From contig JACDAO010000624.1 in assembly GCA_013695405.1 (NCBI GenBank), forward strand, positions 1 to 6,713: a DNA stretch of 6,713 bases, written 5' to 3'. Positions 5,736-6,713 of the stretch are shown in pieces (positions within the stretch are counted from its first letter, which is position 1; every line of letters begins with the position of its first letter). The position numbers were made by a program, and so were the translations under genes. The notes below the pieces were generated by a model. It searched no databases. It was not told where the DNA came from and saw only the letters and a list, made by a program, of their open reading frames with translations. The stretch comes from Acidobacteriota bacterium. GTDB taxonomy: Bacteria > Acidobacteriota > Vicinamibacteria > Vicinamibacterales > Vicinamibacteraceae.

Positions 5736-6713
5736 ATGCGCGATTCACTGACACGTGCCATGCGGACCATCGCGGGGCTCTCCGGCGTTGGCCTGGTACT
5801 GGCACTGACCGCACCCGTTCACACGCAGTATCGGCTCCAGCCGGTGGCCGAACGGCCCAACCAGGAGGCGCTCGGTCTGGTGCTGCGTCGGCTCGGCAGC
5901 GCCGGCACGCTGATGATGACCACGGCGCACCCCGACGACGAGAACAACGCGTTGCTCGCGCGCTATCGCTACCAGCACGGGCTGCGCACCACGCTGGTGA
6001 CGGCGACGCGTGGCAACGGCGGGCAGAACGAGATCGGCCCGGAGATGTTCGAGGCGCTGGCCGTGTTGCGCACCGAGGAGTTACTGGCCGCGCATCGCGT
6101 CGACGGTGCCGAGCAGTACTTCACCCGGGCGGTCGATTTCGGCTACTCGTTCAGCCTCGACGAGACGTTCGCGCGCTGGCACCGCGACAAGATCCTCGAG
6201 GACCACGTCTACTGGATCCGACGGATTCGCCCCGACGTGATCATCGGTTTCCTCTGGGATCACACGCGCGGTGGGGGCCAGCACCACCAGGCCTCGGCCC
6301 ACATCAGCGCCGACGCGTTCCGGGCCGCGGCCGATCCCGCGCAGTTCCCCGATCAGATCAGTGCCGGGCTGCGGCCGTGGCAGGCCGCGAAGTTCTACTA
6401 CACCGGCGGCTTCTTCCCGGGCATGACGGTCGATGCGCCAGCCGAACAGATCTGCGCCACCGACGCCAACCAGTTCGACCCGCTGGTCGGACGGACCTAC
6501 AACGAACTCGGCGCCGAGGCCCGCAGCATGCACATGTGCCAGGGGATGTCGCAGTTGTACGCACTACCTGGCCCGCAGGAGCGGACCTACGTGTTGCAGG
6601 ACACGGTGCTCGAGGGCACGCCGGTCGAACTGAACACCGACATCATGGCCGGCGTCGACACCGCGTTGCGCAGCCTGGCGCGTTTCGGCCGCGGCGGATC
6701 CCCGGCGCTCGGC
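5736..6713 (+). CDS. Secreted PIG-L/LmbE-family N-acetyl-sugar deacetylase (C-terminus beyond right edge)
   Basis: The frame is open from ATG 5736 to the right edge, 326 codons, with no stop. Residues 11-31 (TIAGLSGVGLVLALTAPVHTQ) form a Sec signal peptide; a second in-frame ATG at 5760 (residue 9) would also leave a good signal, and neither start has a visible Shine-Dalgarno. The GlcNAc-PI de-N-acetylase fold is shown by TAHPDDE (63-69), the metal-binding and catalytic motif with His65, Asp67, Asp68; by TRGNGGQNEIGPE (91-103); and by GGGQHHQASAH (179-189), supplying the later zinc-ligand histidines. Family members hydrolyse the N-acetyl group of GlcNAc-type sugars with a divalent metal. Unlike the short cytoplasmic MshB/BshB enzymes, this one is exported and continues past the deacetylase core, as in large secreted PIG-L proteins of soil bacteria that carry extra C-terminal domains. 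It follows the receptor in the same direction but behind a terminator. The substrate is unknown. Confidence 0.92.
   Translation, partial: MRDSLTRAMRTIAGLSGVGLVLALTAPVHTQYRLQPVAERPNQEALGLVLRRLGSAGTLMMTTAHPDDENNALLARYRYQHGLRTTLVTATRGNGGQNEIGPEMFEALAVLRTEELLAAHRVDGAEQYFTRAVDFGYSFSLDETFARWHRDKILEDHVYWIRRIRPDVIIGFLWDHTRGGGQHHQASAHISADAFRAAADPAQFPDQISAGLRPWQAAKFYYTGGFFPGMTVDAPAEQICATDANQFDPLVGRTYNELGAEARSMHMCQGMSQLYALPGPQERTYVLQDTVLEGTPVELNTDIMAGVDTALRSLARFGRGGSPALG

Noticed and set aside
2641..5814. A 1057-codon open frame on the minus strand covering the whole TonB receptor gene
   Set aside because: It is an antisense shadow created by GC-rich codon usage. The translation is an Arg/Val/Ala/Asp-rich string without recognisable motifs, has no matching start signals, and runs across the terminator into the deacetylase gene, while the plus frame has a complete set of receptor domains.
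6081..6533. A 150-codon minus-strand frame inside the deacetylase gene
   Set aside because: Antisense shadow; the plus frame has the AHPDDE and GGGQHHQ deacetylase motifs with continuous family-like sequence.
1..6713. CRISPR arrays, insertion sequences, transposase or integrase genes, tRNA or rRNA genes, toxin-antitoxin or other defence modules
   Set aside because: None was seen on reading: no spaced direct repeats of CRISPR size, no terminal inverted repeats flanking a gene, no cloverleaf-like stretch, and every substantial open frame is accounted for by the five genes.

Overview
The window is strongly GC-rich, with G or C at most third codon positions. It carries five protein genes, two of them cut by the window edges, and short intergenic gaps. 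An Oar-type TonB-dependent receptor with an N-terminal carboxypeptidase-regulatory-like domain, a long-form secreted PIG-L/LmbE deacetylase and a PilT-like ATPase with an extended N-terminus together suggest a member of the Acidobacteriota, perhaps Vicinamibacteria-like. That assignment is inference from gene style; the window has no rRNA, tRNA or other phylogenetic marker.

Layout. Positions 1-419 (minus) hold the N-terminal third or so of a PilT/PilU-like twitching-motility ATPase that runs off the left edge. It is divergently arranged with a secreted phosphodiester glycosidase-domain protein (478-1620, plus). The 58-base gap between them contains a 7-bp tandem repeat and a good -10 hexamer placed so that translation at GTG 478 would be leaderless. 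The glycosidase gene converges on a class A beta-lactamase-like lipoprotein gene (1683-2582, minus), with a strong GC hairpin between them. Next is the large TonB-dependent outer-membrane receptor (2731-5664, plus), which has a recognisable promoter, a clear Shine-Dalgarno and a textbook Rho-independent terminator (5701-5726). Ten bases after that terminator, a secreted PIG-L-family deacetylase begins (5736) and runs off the right edge.

How the genes may work together. Four of the five products are predicted to be exported: glycosidase, beta-lactamase-like lipoprotein, receptor and deacetylase. Three have domains linked to glycans or nutrient uptake (NAGPA-type phosphodiester glycosidase, TonB receptor, N-acetyl-sugar deacetylase). 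A loose envelope or glycan-scavenging theme is possible, but gene orientations and the terminator argue against a single operon.

I did not find a convincing new multi-gene system. There are no CRISPR arrays, insertion sequences, transposases, integrases, tRNA or rRNA genes. The points most worth a second look are the period-7 repeats in two separate intergenic gaps, the apparent leaderless start of the glycosidase, the altered loop in the PilT-like protein, the non-canonical omega-loop region of the beta-lactamase homologue, and the very cramped terminator-to-start junction ahead of the deacetylase.
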